64,000 bases of DNA from Candidatus Saccharimonadota bacterium (GTDB lineage: Bacteria > Patescibacteriota > Saccharimonadia > Saccharimonadales > UBA10212): the NCBI GenBank assembly GCA_016176605.1, contig JACOWW010000002.1, positions 188,846-252,845 on the forward strand, given 5' to 3'. The position numbers and the translations under genes are program-made. Below, one piece after another: positions 1 to 7,435 of this stretch; the first letter of the stretch is position 1, and every line of letters starts with the position of its first letter. The notes below the pieces were generated by a model, which saw nothing but the letters and a program-made list of their open reading frames with translations, did not search any database and was not told the origin of the DNA.

Positions 1-2
1 GG

Positions 3-953
3 GTGGCGGAAGCCATTATAATTTTAATAGTACTGGGTGTGATTGGGTTCGGCGCCTGGAAGGTCTACTCCAGCCGCAGCGATAAAAACGCATCTCAGAC
101 CACTACTCCATCTGTTAGTGCGCCTAGTCAAAACTCCCAAGCTTGGCAGTCCGGCGGCGTGGCTGTGGCCGGCAATTATGCTGACGCCGATGTGGTTGAT
201 TTGGGTGATGGGCGGTATCGCCTGTATTATTCGCTGGAACCGGAAGTGGACGGATTCAACGGGCAAGTTTATTCCGCCCTTTCTTCCGATGGCAAGAATT
301 GGACCAAGGATGAGGGCACCAGGATTGAACAAGCAACCTTTCCGTCTGTCCTTAAGTTGCCTGACGGCAAGTTCAGGATGTACTACCAAAATGCCGGCGC
401 GATTAAAAGTGCTGTTTCTTCGGACGGTCTGGTTTGGAACGCAGAGTCCGGAACAAGAATTGATACCGGAAGTTCCGCAGGCCTTTCCTTGACGAATGTC
501 GGTGCCCCTACGGTGGCAAAAATTGGTGACAGATACGTTATGGTTTATTTTGGCGCGATAAACGAAAAATACACCGCCGCGGGAATGGTTCCAAATAATG
601 AAACTCATCCTCTTTTGTGGGCGACCTCCAAAGACGGCCTGGCGTATGAGCAGAAAGGAATAGCCCTTGACAGCAGAAACAGTGTGTTTAAAGGCTGGAT
701 GGATGGACCGGAACTGGTGGCGTGGGACGGCAATGAGAATCGCCTTTACTTCTGGGGATATAAAGGAATTTATTACTCTGCCTTCGACAATGATAAGTTT
801 TCTGAACCGAAGCTGACTTTTAGCACAGCTACCGGCAATCAGGACTTTCCCGAAAACCCCCCAGGCGACCCGACGCTGCTGAAAGTCGGTGGCACCTGGT
901 ACATGTACTATGGCCAACACACCAAAGGTATCTACTACGCAACCCTTAAGTAA
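3..953 (+). CDS. Surface-anchored beta-propeller protein, 5' partial
   Basis: The frame is open at the left edge, so the true start is probably outside the window; the GTG at position 3 is only the first possible codon. The visible protein starts with a hydrophobic helix (AEAIIILIVLGVIGFGAWKVY), then a Ser/Thr/Gln linker, then repeated blades of the type 'SSDGxxWxxxxGTRI ... LPDGKFRMYY'. These resemble the five-bladed propeller of GH43/GH32-like and sialidase-like proteins. The helix matches that of the 2165-3187 gene, suggesting the same pilin-like or signal-anchor N-terminus. It probably displays a carbohydrate-binding or degrading propeller outside the cell. No catalytic residues can be assigned, so substrate and activity are unknown. 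Confidence 0.7.
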   Translation: MAEAIIILIVLGVIGFGAWKVYSSRSDKNASQTTTPSVSAPSQNSQAWQSGGVAVAGNYADADVVDLGDGRYRLYYSLEPEVDGFNGQVYSALSSDGKNWTKDEGTRIEQATFPSVLKLPDGKFRMYYQNAGAIKSAVSSDGLVWNAESGTRIDTGSSAGLSLTNVGAPTVAKIGDRYVMVYFGAINEKYTAAGMVPNNETHPLLWATSKDGLAYEQKGIALDSRNSVFKGWMDGPELVAWDGNENRLYFWGYKGIYYSAFDNDKFSEPKLTFSTATGNQDFPENPPGDPTLLKVGGTWYMYYGQHTKGIYYATLK

Positions 954-991
954 GACAAACTTTCAGCAGCTGCCAAAGGCCTATGGTCTAT

Positions 992-1636
992 TTACAACAA
1001 GTCAGCACTGACGGTCATGAAGATGCCGCTGATCTTGCCGCTGGAATCAAACTGAAACGATACAACATAATCATTAGCCGATTGGCCGACTAACGCTGTG
1101 GCCGGGAAATACTGCTTGTAATCGCCGGATTGGTATTTAGCAAGCGTAGCACTAGCTAGGGCAAAGTCCCAGGGGTCCGTGGCGTTATTAAGATATTCGA
1201 GGTCTTTGATGGCCTGCGTTGGCGTCTGTGGGCCGTAAGCTTCCGAAGCCGCCAATATTACATTGACACTAGGAGCCATATAGCCTTCCAGGGCCGCGGT
1301 ATTGCCGGATTTAATGGCGTCTTTGATACTATCCAGCACCGCGGCGCTGGGCGCAGTACTTTCACCAGTAGAACTACTAGCGGCAGCCTTTTTCTTGGCC
1401 TCGGCCAGGTCATTTTCCAGATTGGTATTTTTTTGCTTCAAGCTGGATATTTCATCGGTGCGAAGTTTATCCAGATTGTTAGCTTCGCGGTCGCGCCAGA
1501 TATAGCCGCCGGCGGCGCCAAAGGCCAGCATCACCAGTGCCAAAACGATCATTTTTGCTATTTTCTTAGCGTCCTTATCGCTGCCCTGCGGCTTTGGCGG
1601 CTGAGGCAGCTCCTGCCCCCGATTTTCCGTTTCCAT
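992..1636 (-). CDS. Single-pass membrane protein with coiled coil
   Basis: The ORF track starts at a GTG (1642), but GGAGG lies 8 nt before the ATG at 1636, so the ATG is preferred (about 214 aa). The cytoplasmic N-terminus is polar (QELPQPPKPQ). One membrane helix follows (IVLALVMLAFGAAGGYIW), then a coiled coil (LDKLRTDEISSLKQKNTNLENDL region), an Ala/Ser linker and a globular C-terminal domain of about 110 aa with the pattern 'FQFDSSGKISGIFM'. That domain resembles NTF2-like extracytoplasmic domains only in general character. Function unknown. It converges on the propeller gene at 3-953. Confidence 0.7.
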   Translation of the reverse strand: METENRGQELPQPPKPQGSDKDAKKIAKMIVLALVMLAFGAAGGYIWRDREANNLDKLRTDEISSLKQKNTNLENDLAEAKKKAAASSSTGESTAPSAAVLDSIKDAIKSGNTAALEGYMAPSVNVILAASEAYGPQTPTQAIKDLEYLNNATDPWDFALASATLAKYQSGDYKQYFPATALVGQSANDYVVSFQFDSSGKISGIFMTVSADLL

Positions 1637-1699
1637 CTCCACACCCTCCGTTAATACTGTAATTTTACATTAACATAACAAATATCAAAAATGCCCGCT

Positions 1700-2146
1700 T
1701 TAGCGCGCGGCTTTATAAGCCAGCCAAAAGGCCAGCGCACCTAGTGAGTTAGCCAGCAGGTCCCACCAGGTATCCCAAGACCCGACATAGGTAATACCGG
1801 TTTTTTCGATTAAGAGTTCAAATAGCTCGTTGGCGACACCCAGTCCACTGACCAGGAAATAAAGGCTGGTCAGCTCTAGCCAGGCGGGCATTTTCCACCT
1901 GAGGCTTTGCTTAAGGTATAGCCACAAAAAGCCGCTAAAAAGCCCGCCGCCCACAAAATGGGTGGCAAAGGAAGTGTCCTGACCTTCTATATGGAAGGTC
2001 GGCAGATAAAACGAGACGAAATAAAGCACACAGGCAGCTGCTAGTAGATTCCTGGGGGCGGGCTTATAACCCAGATTTTGCAGCCAGCGCGGCAAATAAC
2101 TATAGATAGCTATGGGGACAATAATTGACAGGGCGACAGATACCAC
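1700..2146 (-). CDS. VanZ/DUF2238-like membrane protein
   Basis: A short protein (148 aa) of four or five membrane helices with the motif 'GSWDTWWDLLANSLGA' near the C-terminus. That Asp-Asp-Asn signature marks VanZ-like/DUF2238 small membrane proteins. The start is a GTG; no strong Shine-Dalgarno is visible, and the gene lies 18 nt after the stop of the upstream propeller gene, so it is probably co-transcribed with it. Biochemical role unknown for most of the family. Confidence 0.7.
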   Translation of the reverse strand: MVSVALSIIVPIAIYSYLPRWLQNLGYKPAPRNLLAAACVLYFVSFYLPTFHIEGQDTSFATHFVGGGLFSGFLWLYLKQSLRWKMPAWLELTSLYFLVSGLGVANELFELLIEKTGITYVGSWDTWWDLLANSLGALAFWLAYKAAR

Positions 2147-2164
2147 AAGTTATGATAATAGCCC

Positions 2165-3187
2165 TTAACGCTGCGGATTGGCAACCTTGTAAATCATCAG
2201 CCAACTGCCGTCGTCGAGCTGCACGGGTGATGGGTCGCAGATGATCTTACCGGCCGGCGCGGCCAGATTGGCGCCTTCATCCGTCCAACTAATGCCGTCA
2301 GATGTAATTGAACTACTTATGCCTTTGTCGCAATAAAACTGGCGGTATTTGTCGCCGCTAGTTGACACAGTCTTAGATACGGAACCCTGTTGACGAGTTA
2401 CACCCTTGTAGCTAAAGCTCAGGCCGTCTGAAGAAGTGGCATAAATTTGCTTTTGACCTTGGGCGGCGTACATAAACCAGGTACTGCCGATTTTTATTAC
2501 GTCTGGATCGGTAATCTGGGCATATTCCAAACGATCACCTGATTCTTTGGTGAAGTTAATGCCATCGGTCGAGGTAGAGCTGTCGACCGTGTTGACGCTA
2601 GCCGGTGGCTGGCCGGGAACTGGCGGCCCAGGAAAGACCAAATAGTAAAGCCGCAGCTGGCCACTGTCGGTTATGGTGATTTGCGGGTCGGCTATGCCGC
2701 CGCTAACGCCGCTTAACTGCATCGAGCCAAGTTTCCATGTCTTACCGTTATCGCCAGAAACGCCCATCAGTACTCCAGACTTTGAACGCTGGGCGCCGTC
2801 CACGGCGTAAAACACCAGCTGCCCGGAGGGTAGCTTAATGGCATCTGGTACAGAGGCATGCTCGGCAATCTTGTTACCGCTAGCTGTAAAATGTAATCCG
2901 TCAGTCGAGCTGGCTGTGTAGACGTCATGGTAGAACGGGCCGTTTTTGTCGCCAATTGGGTCACTAGCTGCCGCCTGCTGGTCAAAAGCTAGTTTGGCGG
3001 TATCGATTTTGCTGATTTCTCCGGATGTATCTGGGGTTGAAGCAGAGGTCTGGCTGGTAGTGTTCTTTGGTTGGTTTTTAGAGCTACTTTTAATTACCCG
3101 CCATGCCACCAGCCCAGCGACGCCCAAGACCACAATAATTAACGCTAAGGCAGTAAGATGAAAACCACTTTGATTTTTGCTAGCCAC
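2165..3187 (-). CDS. Surface-anchored beta-propeller protein
   Basis: The ORF track begins at 3241, inside the upstream gene. I place the start at the GTG at 3187, which has GGCGGAAG just upstream and leaves a 16-nt gap after the upstream stop (about 340 aa). The N-terminus 'NQSGFHLTALALIIVVLG' looks like a type IV pilin-like anchor. A Thr/Ser/Gln linker follows, then propeller blades with 'SSTDGINFTKESG', 'TSSDGLSFSYKG' and 'TSDGISWTDEG'. It is a paralogue of the gene at 3-953. The substrate is not evident. It heads the two-gene unit with the VanZ-like protein. Confidence 0.75.
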   Translation of the reverse strand: MASKNQSGFHLTALALIIVVLGVAGLVAWRVIKSSSKNQPKNTTSQTSASTPDTSGEISKIDTAKLAFDQQAAASDPIGDKNGPFYHDVYTASSTDGLHFTASGNKIAEHASVPDAIKLPSGQLVFYAVDGAQRSKSGVLMGVSGDNGKTWKLGSMQLSGVSGGIADPQITITDSGQLRLYYLVFPGPPVPGQPPASVNTVDSSTSTDGINFTKESGDRLEYAQITDPDVIKIGSTWFMYAAQGQKQIYATSSDGLSFSYKGVTRQQGSVSKTVSTSGDKYRQFYCDKGISSSITSDGISWTDEGANLAAPAGKIICDPSPVQLDDGSWLMIYKVANPQR

Positions 3188-3203
3188 TAAACTTCCGCCG
3201 GGA

Positions 3204-3707
3204 TTATTTGATTTCGTACCCGTATATACACCATTGACCATTTTTCTTCAGCAGGCTTACATCCAGAGTAGAATTTGGGTCTAGCGGGCCGACGGAGCCG
3301 CTAATTTTAGCTTGGTTATTGCGGACATCAACCGAGCTATACTCAACCTCCGAGAGATCTATGGTTTGAAAACCACGTGAGCTGCTAATGCTGGACTGGA
3401 ATTTCTCAAAGCTTGCCAAATCGCGGAACTCCTTACAAGTTTCGTTATCGTAGGCTTCCTGGTACTTTTTTTGGTAAACCAGCGTAAAGTGAGCTTTGGC
3501 AGCTGCTTTAACAGCTGCTTCATCGCTGGCTTTACTGGTTGCAGACGAGCTGGCCGCAGTGCTTGTGGCGACCGTGGCATCCTTGGACTTGCTATCGTCA
3601 TTATTTTTCTGAATAACAAAGTAGCCAACACCACCTATCACCGCCACCACCACAACCGCGGCTACAATTGTTATATGGGCGAAGCCATTTTGGTTATTAA
3701 CTTTCAT
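3204..3707 (-). CDS. Pilin-like anchored NTF2-like protein
   Basis: 167 aa. The N-terminus 'NQNGFAHITIVAAVVVVAVIGGVGYFV' is a pilin-like membrane anchor. It is followed by an Ala/Ser/Thr/Lys linker and a domain of about 100 aa (AHFTLVYQKKYQEAYDN ... GQWCIYGYEI) typical of DUF4878/NTF2-like extracytoplasmic domains. The Shine-Dalgarno AAAGGACC lies 6 nt before the ATG. It is the first gene of a leftward unit with the propeller and VanZ-like genes. Possibly a scaffold or substrate-binding partner; that is inference. Confidence 0.7.
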   Translation of the reverse strand: MKVNNQNGFAHITIVAAVVVVAVIGGVGYFVIQKNNDDSKSKDATVATSTAASSSATSKASDEAAVKAAAKAHFTLVYQKKYQEAYDNETCKEFRDLASFEKFQSSISSSRGFQTIDLSEVEYSSVDVRNNQAKISGSVGPLDPNSTLDVSLLKKNGQWCIYGYEIK

Positions 3708-3871
3708 ATTTTTGGTCCTTTCGGTCCATGTTTAGGGATATAATATCTGTGAGTGTAGCACCAACTACAACGTCTCTGCAAGCCGCTTGTGTTTAAACAT
3801 TTATCTAGCCGCACCTTTCTTGAGTTTTGTTGTAGCTGGCAGAGCGGAGGTAGCGGATAATAATTATATGG

Positions 3872-3978
3872 ATCCCGCTAGAACCCAAAAGACCTACAAT
3901 GTTGATATGCGTCTTGAAACATGCACACGTGTTCAGACGTTCATTAATAGTTATAAGTTAAGTGGGTTCTAACGGGAT
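3872..3978 (+). ncRNA. 107-nt structured element, copy A (upstream of pcm)
   Basis: A 107-nt segment bounded by 15-nt inverted repeats (ATCCCGCTAGAACCC / GGGTTCTAACGGGAT, one mismatch). A second, equally long copy lies at 41402-41508 before dnaB (about 81% identity, no gaps). An outer C-G pair here is U-A in the other copy. The internal helix GCGUCU/AGACGU is GUGUUU/AGACGU there, so pairing is kept through G-U. A 17-nt core, CACACGTGTTCAGACGT, is identical. The 34-codon ORF inside it (MDPARTQ...) is not supported: protein identity (20/34) is lower than DNA identity, and changes are spread over all codon positions. Best read as a cis-regulatory RNA or small mobile structured element. Confidence 0.6.
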
Positions 3979-4004
3979 TTAATAAAGTTAACCGGAGAAA
4001 CTTT

Positions 4005-4529
4005 GTGCTACCAGACCTTGTCGGCAGCGCCGATTTTGATATGCCGCTGCCGATTGGTTTTGGACAAACTATCAGCCAGCCAACAACTGTGCGGCTAATG
4101 CTTGGCTGGTTAGAACCGCAGCTTGGCGATAAAGTGCTTGACGTTGGCTCCGGTTCGGGCTGGACAACTGCTCTGCTGGCACATTTGGTCGGGCCATCGG
4201 GCAAGGTCTACGCCGTCGAACTGGTACCAGAGCTGGTTAAATTCGGCCGCCAAAACTGCAGCCGGATCGGTATCAAGAACGCCCGCATTTACCAAGCCGG
4301 CAGAAAATATGGTTTGCCCAAGGAGGCGCCATTTGAGCGAATTTTAGTTAGTGCGGCGGCCGAAGAATTACCAACCGAACTGATCGACCAGCTAAGTGTT
4401 GGCGGCAAAATGGTGATACCCGTACGCAATGACATATTGGAAATCGAAAAGACATCCGCTAAAGACACTGAAGTTGTTGTGCACTCCGGCTTCGTATTCG
4501 TACCACTGGTCCCCAGTGAGCGGGTTTGA
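4005..4529 (+). CDS. pcm: Protein-L-isoaspartate O-methyltransferase, N-terminus missing
   Basis: SAM-dependent repair methyltransferase of damaged Asp residues. Family landmarks are present: 'PLPIGFGQTISQP', SAM-binding loop 'VLDVGSGSGWTTALLA', 'VYAVELVPEL', and C-terminal 'FVPLVPSERV'. At 174 aa it is about 35 residues shorter than the E. coli enzyme. Family-like sequence continues upstream of the GTG in the same frame (VLTGFNKVNRRNFV, compare E. coli VLNALAAVPREKFV) and runs into the right end of element A. A stop sits at 3954 and there is no standard start codon in between. The usable start is therefore GTG 4005 (GGAG 7 nt upstream), giving a shortened enzyme, or the gene is decaying. Confidence 0.85.
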   Translation: MLPDLVGSADFDMPLPIGFGQTISQPTTVRLMLGWLEPQLGDKVLDVGSGSGWTTALLAHLVGPSGKVYAVELVPELVKFGRQNCSRIGIKNARIYQAGRKYGLPKEAPFERILVSAAAEELPTELIDQLSVGGKMVIPVRNDILEIEKTSAKDTEVVVHSGFVFVPLVPSERV

Positions 4530-4609
4530 ACTCTCCTTGGCCTCAAAATAACCAAGGCAATGAGCGATGACGAATGCTTACGTTTTTTACCCGTGTATAA
4601 ATTTAGAGG

Positions 4610-4637
4610 TTGCACTTGTTGCACTAACGTGTAATAT
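4610..4637 (+). promoter_or_regulatory. Sigma70-type promoter for the 2H phosphoesterase gene
   Basis: TTGCAC, 16-nt spacer, TAATAT, followed by an A-rich leader of about 40 nt and AAAAGGAT before the ATG at 4680. Seen in sequence; not tested. Confidence 0.6.
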
Positions 4638-4679
4638 TAAAAATAAGCGTTATGGGAAATAAAACAAAAAGGATACTCA

Positions 4680-5312
4680 ATGGCTGAAAAGGCTTTTCCG
4701 CGTCACAAAAGCGGACTGGTAGCCATCCCGCAAGAACGTATTTTATTGCCACAAGTAGAAATTGCAGAACTAGATTGGCCGGTGAATGATATAAGGTTCA
4801 ATAGGAAAGCGTGCGTTCTTATTGTTGATGTCGACGAGCCTGGTCTAGTTGATAGGTTGATTGATCAACCCGCCTTATCCGAATTTGGCGAACTAGGTTT
4901 TCAGCCCAAGCAGGGGCTACATATGACCGTTATTGGCTATGAAAATGGAGGGCAGATTTTAGAGGCTTTAGACCTACTGTCGACAGAAGAACAAGATGAA
5001 TTGATTAAAGCTGTCACGGATACGGCTGGAAATATGGATTGGTCTTGGCGACCTTCCGGGGAACTAGAATCTTTTCGGGGGCGTAAAAGAAAAGTTCTGA
5101 AAATTATTTCTCGAGTCGAGTGCCCGACTTTTAATCATTTTTATAATGAATTGGGCCGGCTAATACCATCTGCTAAATTCAAAATTTATCCACCCCACAT
5201 TACGATTCTCAGACAGCCCGGAGAAGTAAAACAGCCTGTTCCTTCAAGCATTGGCGGAGTTGCCTTAAACCGACCAATTCTAAGCATGAACCATCCAACT
5301 TTTGAGGGTTGA
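4680..5312 (+). CDS. 2H phosphoesterase-like protein
   Basis: 210 aa with two His-x-Thr motifs, 'GLHMTVIGY' near residue 80 and 'YPPHITILR' near residue 175. This is the hallmark of the 2H (LigT/cyclic phosphodiesterase-like) superfamily, whose members hydrolyse or ligate 2',3'-cyclic phosphates in RNA or nucleotide substrates. The N-terminal segment before the first motif is longer than in LigT. It has its own promoter (4610-4637) and converges on folA with a 9-nt gap. The superfamily is likely; the substrate is unknown. Confidence 0.65.
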   Translation: MAEKAFPRHKSGLVAIPQERILLPQVEIAELDWPVNDIRFNRKACVLIVDVDEPGLVDRLIDQPALSEFGELGFQPKQGLHMTVIGYENGGQILEALDLLSTEEQDELIKAVTDTAGNMDWSWRPSGELESFRGRKRKVLKIISRVECPTFNHFYNELGRLIPSAKFKIYPPHITILRQPGEVKQPVPSSIGGVALNRPILSMNHPTFEG

Positions 5313-5321
5313 AACTAGCAA

Positions 5322-5813
5322 TCATTTTTTTCGTTCGAGTATTAGGAAGTCGTAGTCGTAAGGATTTTTGTCGTCGGCCTTGTGCTCTTCACGAGAGATT
5401 TCGCGCCATTTTGATTCATCAAATAAGAAGAATTTATCGCCCTCAATCTTCGTGTGTATGCGGGTTAGATAGATACGATCGGCGAGCGGTAATGACCCCT
5501 TATAAATTTCTGCCCCGCCGATTATGAAGACTTCGGGATCGGCTTTAACTTTAGGCAGATTTAGAGCTTCATCGAGTGAGTGCACTACCACACAGCCGTC
5601 GGCAGCTTTGTAATCTATTTGACGAGTTATAACAACGTTATAACGGCCGGGTAAGCTCTTGCCGATGGACTCATGTGTTTTTCTGCCCATGATAATCGGG
5701 TGTCCCATTGTTGTATTTTTAAAGTGGGCTAAATCGGCCGGCAAATACCAAGGTATCCCGTTTTCTTTGCCGATAACATTATTTTTAGTGGCAGCAACTA
5801 TGAGTGAGATCAT
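5322..5813 (-). CDS. folA: Dihydrofolate reductase
   Basis: Reduces dihydrofolate to tetrahydrofolate with NADPH, recycling the folate oxidised by ThyA. 163 aa, with 'ISLIVAATKNNVIGKENGIPWYLPADLAHFK', 'PIIMGRKTHESIGKSLPGR' (NADPH-binding) and 'VFIIGGAEIYKGSLP'. The Shine-Dalgarno AAAGGAGGT sits 6 nt before the ATG. It lies 31 nt downstream of thyA on the same strand, the usual thyA-folA operon. Confidence 0.97.
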   Translation of the reverse strand: MISLIVAATKNNVIGKENGIPWYLPADLAHFKNTTMGHPIIMGRKTHESIGKSLPGRYNVVITRQIDYKAADGCVVVHSLDEALNLPKVKADPEVFIIGGAEIYKGSLPLADRIYLTRIHTKIEGDKFFLFDESKWREISREEHKADDKNPYDYDFLILERKK

Positions 5814-5844
5814 TCACCTACCTCCTTTCACCTGCCTAAGTTTT

Positions 5845-6780
5845 TTAAACTGCAATTGGCGCAGATATGGCAGGATGCGGGTCATAGCCCACCAGTTCAA
5901 AATCATCAATTCTAAAAGCCGAGATATCTTTAACTTTGGGATTAATTTTCATTTTCGGTAACGGCTTAGGTCGGCGGGAAAGTTGTTCGTCAACTTGCTT
6001 GAGGTGATTTACGTAAAGGTGCGTATCGCCAAATGTGTGAACAAAGTCGCCTGGCTTCAGACCGCAGATTTGGGCCATCATCATGGTCAACAAAGAATAT
6101 GAGGCGATGTTAAATGGCACACCCAAAAAAGTATCGGCACTGCGTTGATACATCTGGCAGGAGAGTTTACCATTGGCTACATAAAATTGAAAAAGCAAAT
6201 GACAAGGCGGTAAGCCGGCTCTATTCATTTCTTCTATATCAGCCACGTTCCAGGCGGAAACAATGATCCGGCGTGAATCGCGATGGTTCGGATAAGTTTT
6301 GACTGCTTTGATGTTTTCTATCGCTTTGGCAATCTGGTCAATTTCGTTGCCGTCAGGTGTGCGCCAGTGCCGCCACTGATAACCATAGACTGGCCCAAGC
6401 TCACCCCACTTGGCGGCGAAGTGCTCATTATTTTTAATCTTCTTTGTGAACTTCCTGATTCCTGTCTGCCACTTCTCGCTATTAGTATCTGGCACCTCCT
6501 CGCCCTGCTCTTGTAAGTAGTGCTTATAGGGCCATTCGTCCCAAATATGCACGTCATTATCTACCAGATATTTGATGTTACTTGAACCTTTTAAGAACCA
6601 TATCAGCTCATGGATTATGCCGCGCATAAAAAGTTTTTTTGTGGTTACGGCAGGAAAACCTTTGGAAAGATCAAATCGCATTTGACGGCCAAAGACCCCA
6701 ATCTGGTCTACACCAGTACGGTTACTTTTCCTTATGCCGTTTGTTTTTATATCGCGTAAAAGGTCTAAGTACTGCCTCAT
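5845..6780 (-). CDS. thyA: Thymidylate synthase (folate-dependent)
   Basis: Methylates dUMP to dTMP using methylene-tetrahydrofolate. 311 aa, with the catalytic cysteine in '[14 protein letters not shown]', the '[21 protein letters not shown]' dUMP/folate region and '[13 protein letters not shown]'. A segment of about 45 residues around '[28 protein letters not shown]' is the insert of the longer ThyA type. Followed by folA. A degenerate ThyX-like domain occurs separately at 45126-46829. Confidence 0.97.
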   Translation of the reverse strand: MRQYLDLLRDIKTNGIRKSNRTGVDQIGVFGRQMRFDLSKGFPAVTTKKLFMRGIIHELIWFLKGSSNIKYLVDNDVHIWDEWPYKHYLQEQGEEVPDTNSEKWQTGIRKFTKKIKNNEHFAAKWGELGPVYGYQWRHWRTPDGNEIDQIAKAIENIKAVKTYPNHRDSRRIIVSAWNVADIEEMNRAGLPPCHLLFQFYVANGKLSCQMYQRSADTFLGVPFNIASYSLLTMMMAQICGLKPGDFVHTFGDTHLYVNHLKQVDEQLSRRPKPLPKMKINPKVKDISAFRIDDFELVGYDPHPAISAPIAV

Positions 6781-6869
6781 GGTTCTTAGATTTTAGCACA
6801 GCACTGTTGCGTTAAGCCGATAGTTGGAATATGCTTAGGAATATCAATCCTTAAGGAGGAGCAACGACA

Positions 6870-7382
6870 GTGGAGTTACTCAATAAAATCGAAGCCGCGC
6901 TCGCCGGCCTATATAAAGGCGCGCCAAAACTTTCACAAAACGCCAAAAAAACAATAGTAAATATCTGGCCAATAGCGGCTTTGGTTTTTGGAGCGCTACA
7001 GCTATGGGCTGCCTGGGTACTATGGGATTGGGGCCGAAAGGTCAACCAAGTGGTCGATGTCTTTAATGCCTATCTCGGCACAGACGTCGGTGTTCGTAAC
7101 CTCAGTGCTATATATTGGATAAGCCTTGTTGTCCTGGTTCTTGATGCAATCTTGCTGCTAGCCGCCTACAGAGGTCTAAAAGCCCGAGCTAAATCCGGCT
7201 GGAACCTGCTGTTTTATGGTGCTCTTTTAAACGCGCTTTACGGTGTTTTCTCCGCCTTCAATGACTACGGCGGCGCTGGCTCGCTAATCATTCAGCTAAT
7301 TGTCAGCGCGATTGTGCTTTACTTTTTGTTCGCTATCCGCGACCAATACAGCGGTGCTAAAAGCTCCGCTAACGCCGTTTAG
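6870..7382 (+). CDS. Conserved four-helix membrane protein
   Basis: 170 aa with an amphipathic N-terminus and four predicted membrane helices (IWPIAALVFGALQLWAAW; IYWISLVVLVLDAILLLAAY; LLFYGALLNALYGVF; LIIQLIVSAIVLYFLFAI). The start is a GTG with AAGGAGG about 10 nt upstream. I recognise the general pattern of small Patescibacteria membrane proteins but cannot assign a function. Confidence 0.65.
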   Translation: MELLNKIEAALAGLYKGAPKLSQNAKKTIVNIWPIAALVFGALQLWAAWVLWDWGRKVNQVVDVFNAYLGTDVGVRNLSAIYWISLVVLVLDAILLLAAYRGLKARAKSGWNLLFYGALLNALYGVFSAFNDYGGAGSLIIQLIVSAIVLYFLFAIRDQYSGAKSSANAV

Positions 7383-7398
7383 GCACAAAAACCCGGGG

Positions 7399-7427
7399 TT
7401 GCGCGTCTTCGATATACCGCTTAAGCT
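7399..7427 (+). promoter_or_regulatory. Promoter of the GlcD-like gene, probably leaderless
   Basis: TTGCGC, 17 nt, TAAGCT, then only 8 nt to the ATG at 7436, with no Shine-Dalgarno. The expected transcription start falls on or next to the start codon. The same geometry is seen before the genes at 27155, 30569 and 54725. Confidence 0.5.
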
Positions 7428-7435
7428 AAAGTGGT

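Noticed and set aside
24-920. 298-aa ORF on the minus strand
   Set aside because: Antisense shadow of the propeller gene; no family features or ribosome binding site.
3787-3972. 61-aa ORF ending in MDPARTQ..., with a similar 34-codon ORF in the dnaB-upstream copy
   Set aside because: Differences between the copies are spread over all codon positions and protein identity (20/34) is below DNA identity, which fits a structured non-coding element rather than a conserved small protein.
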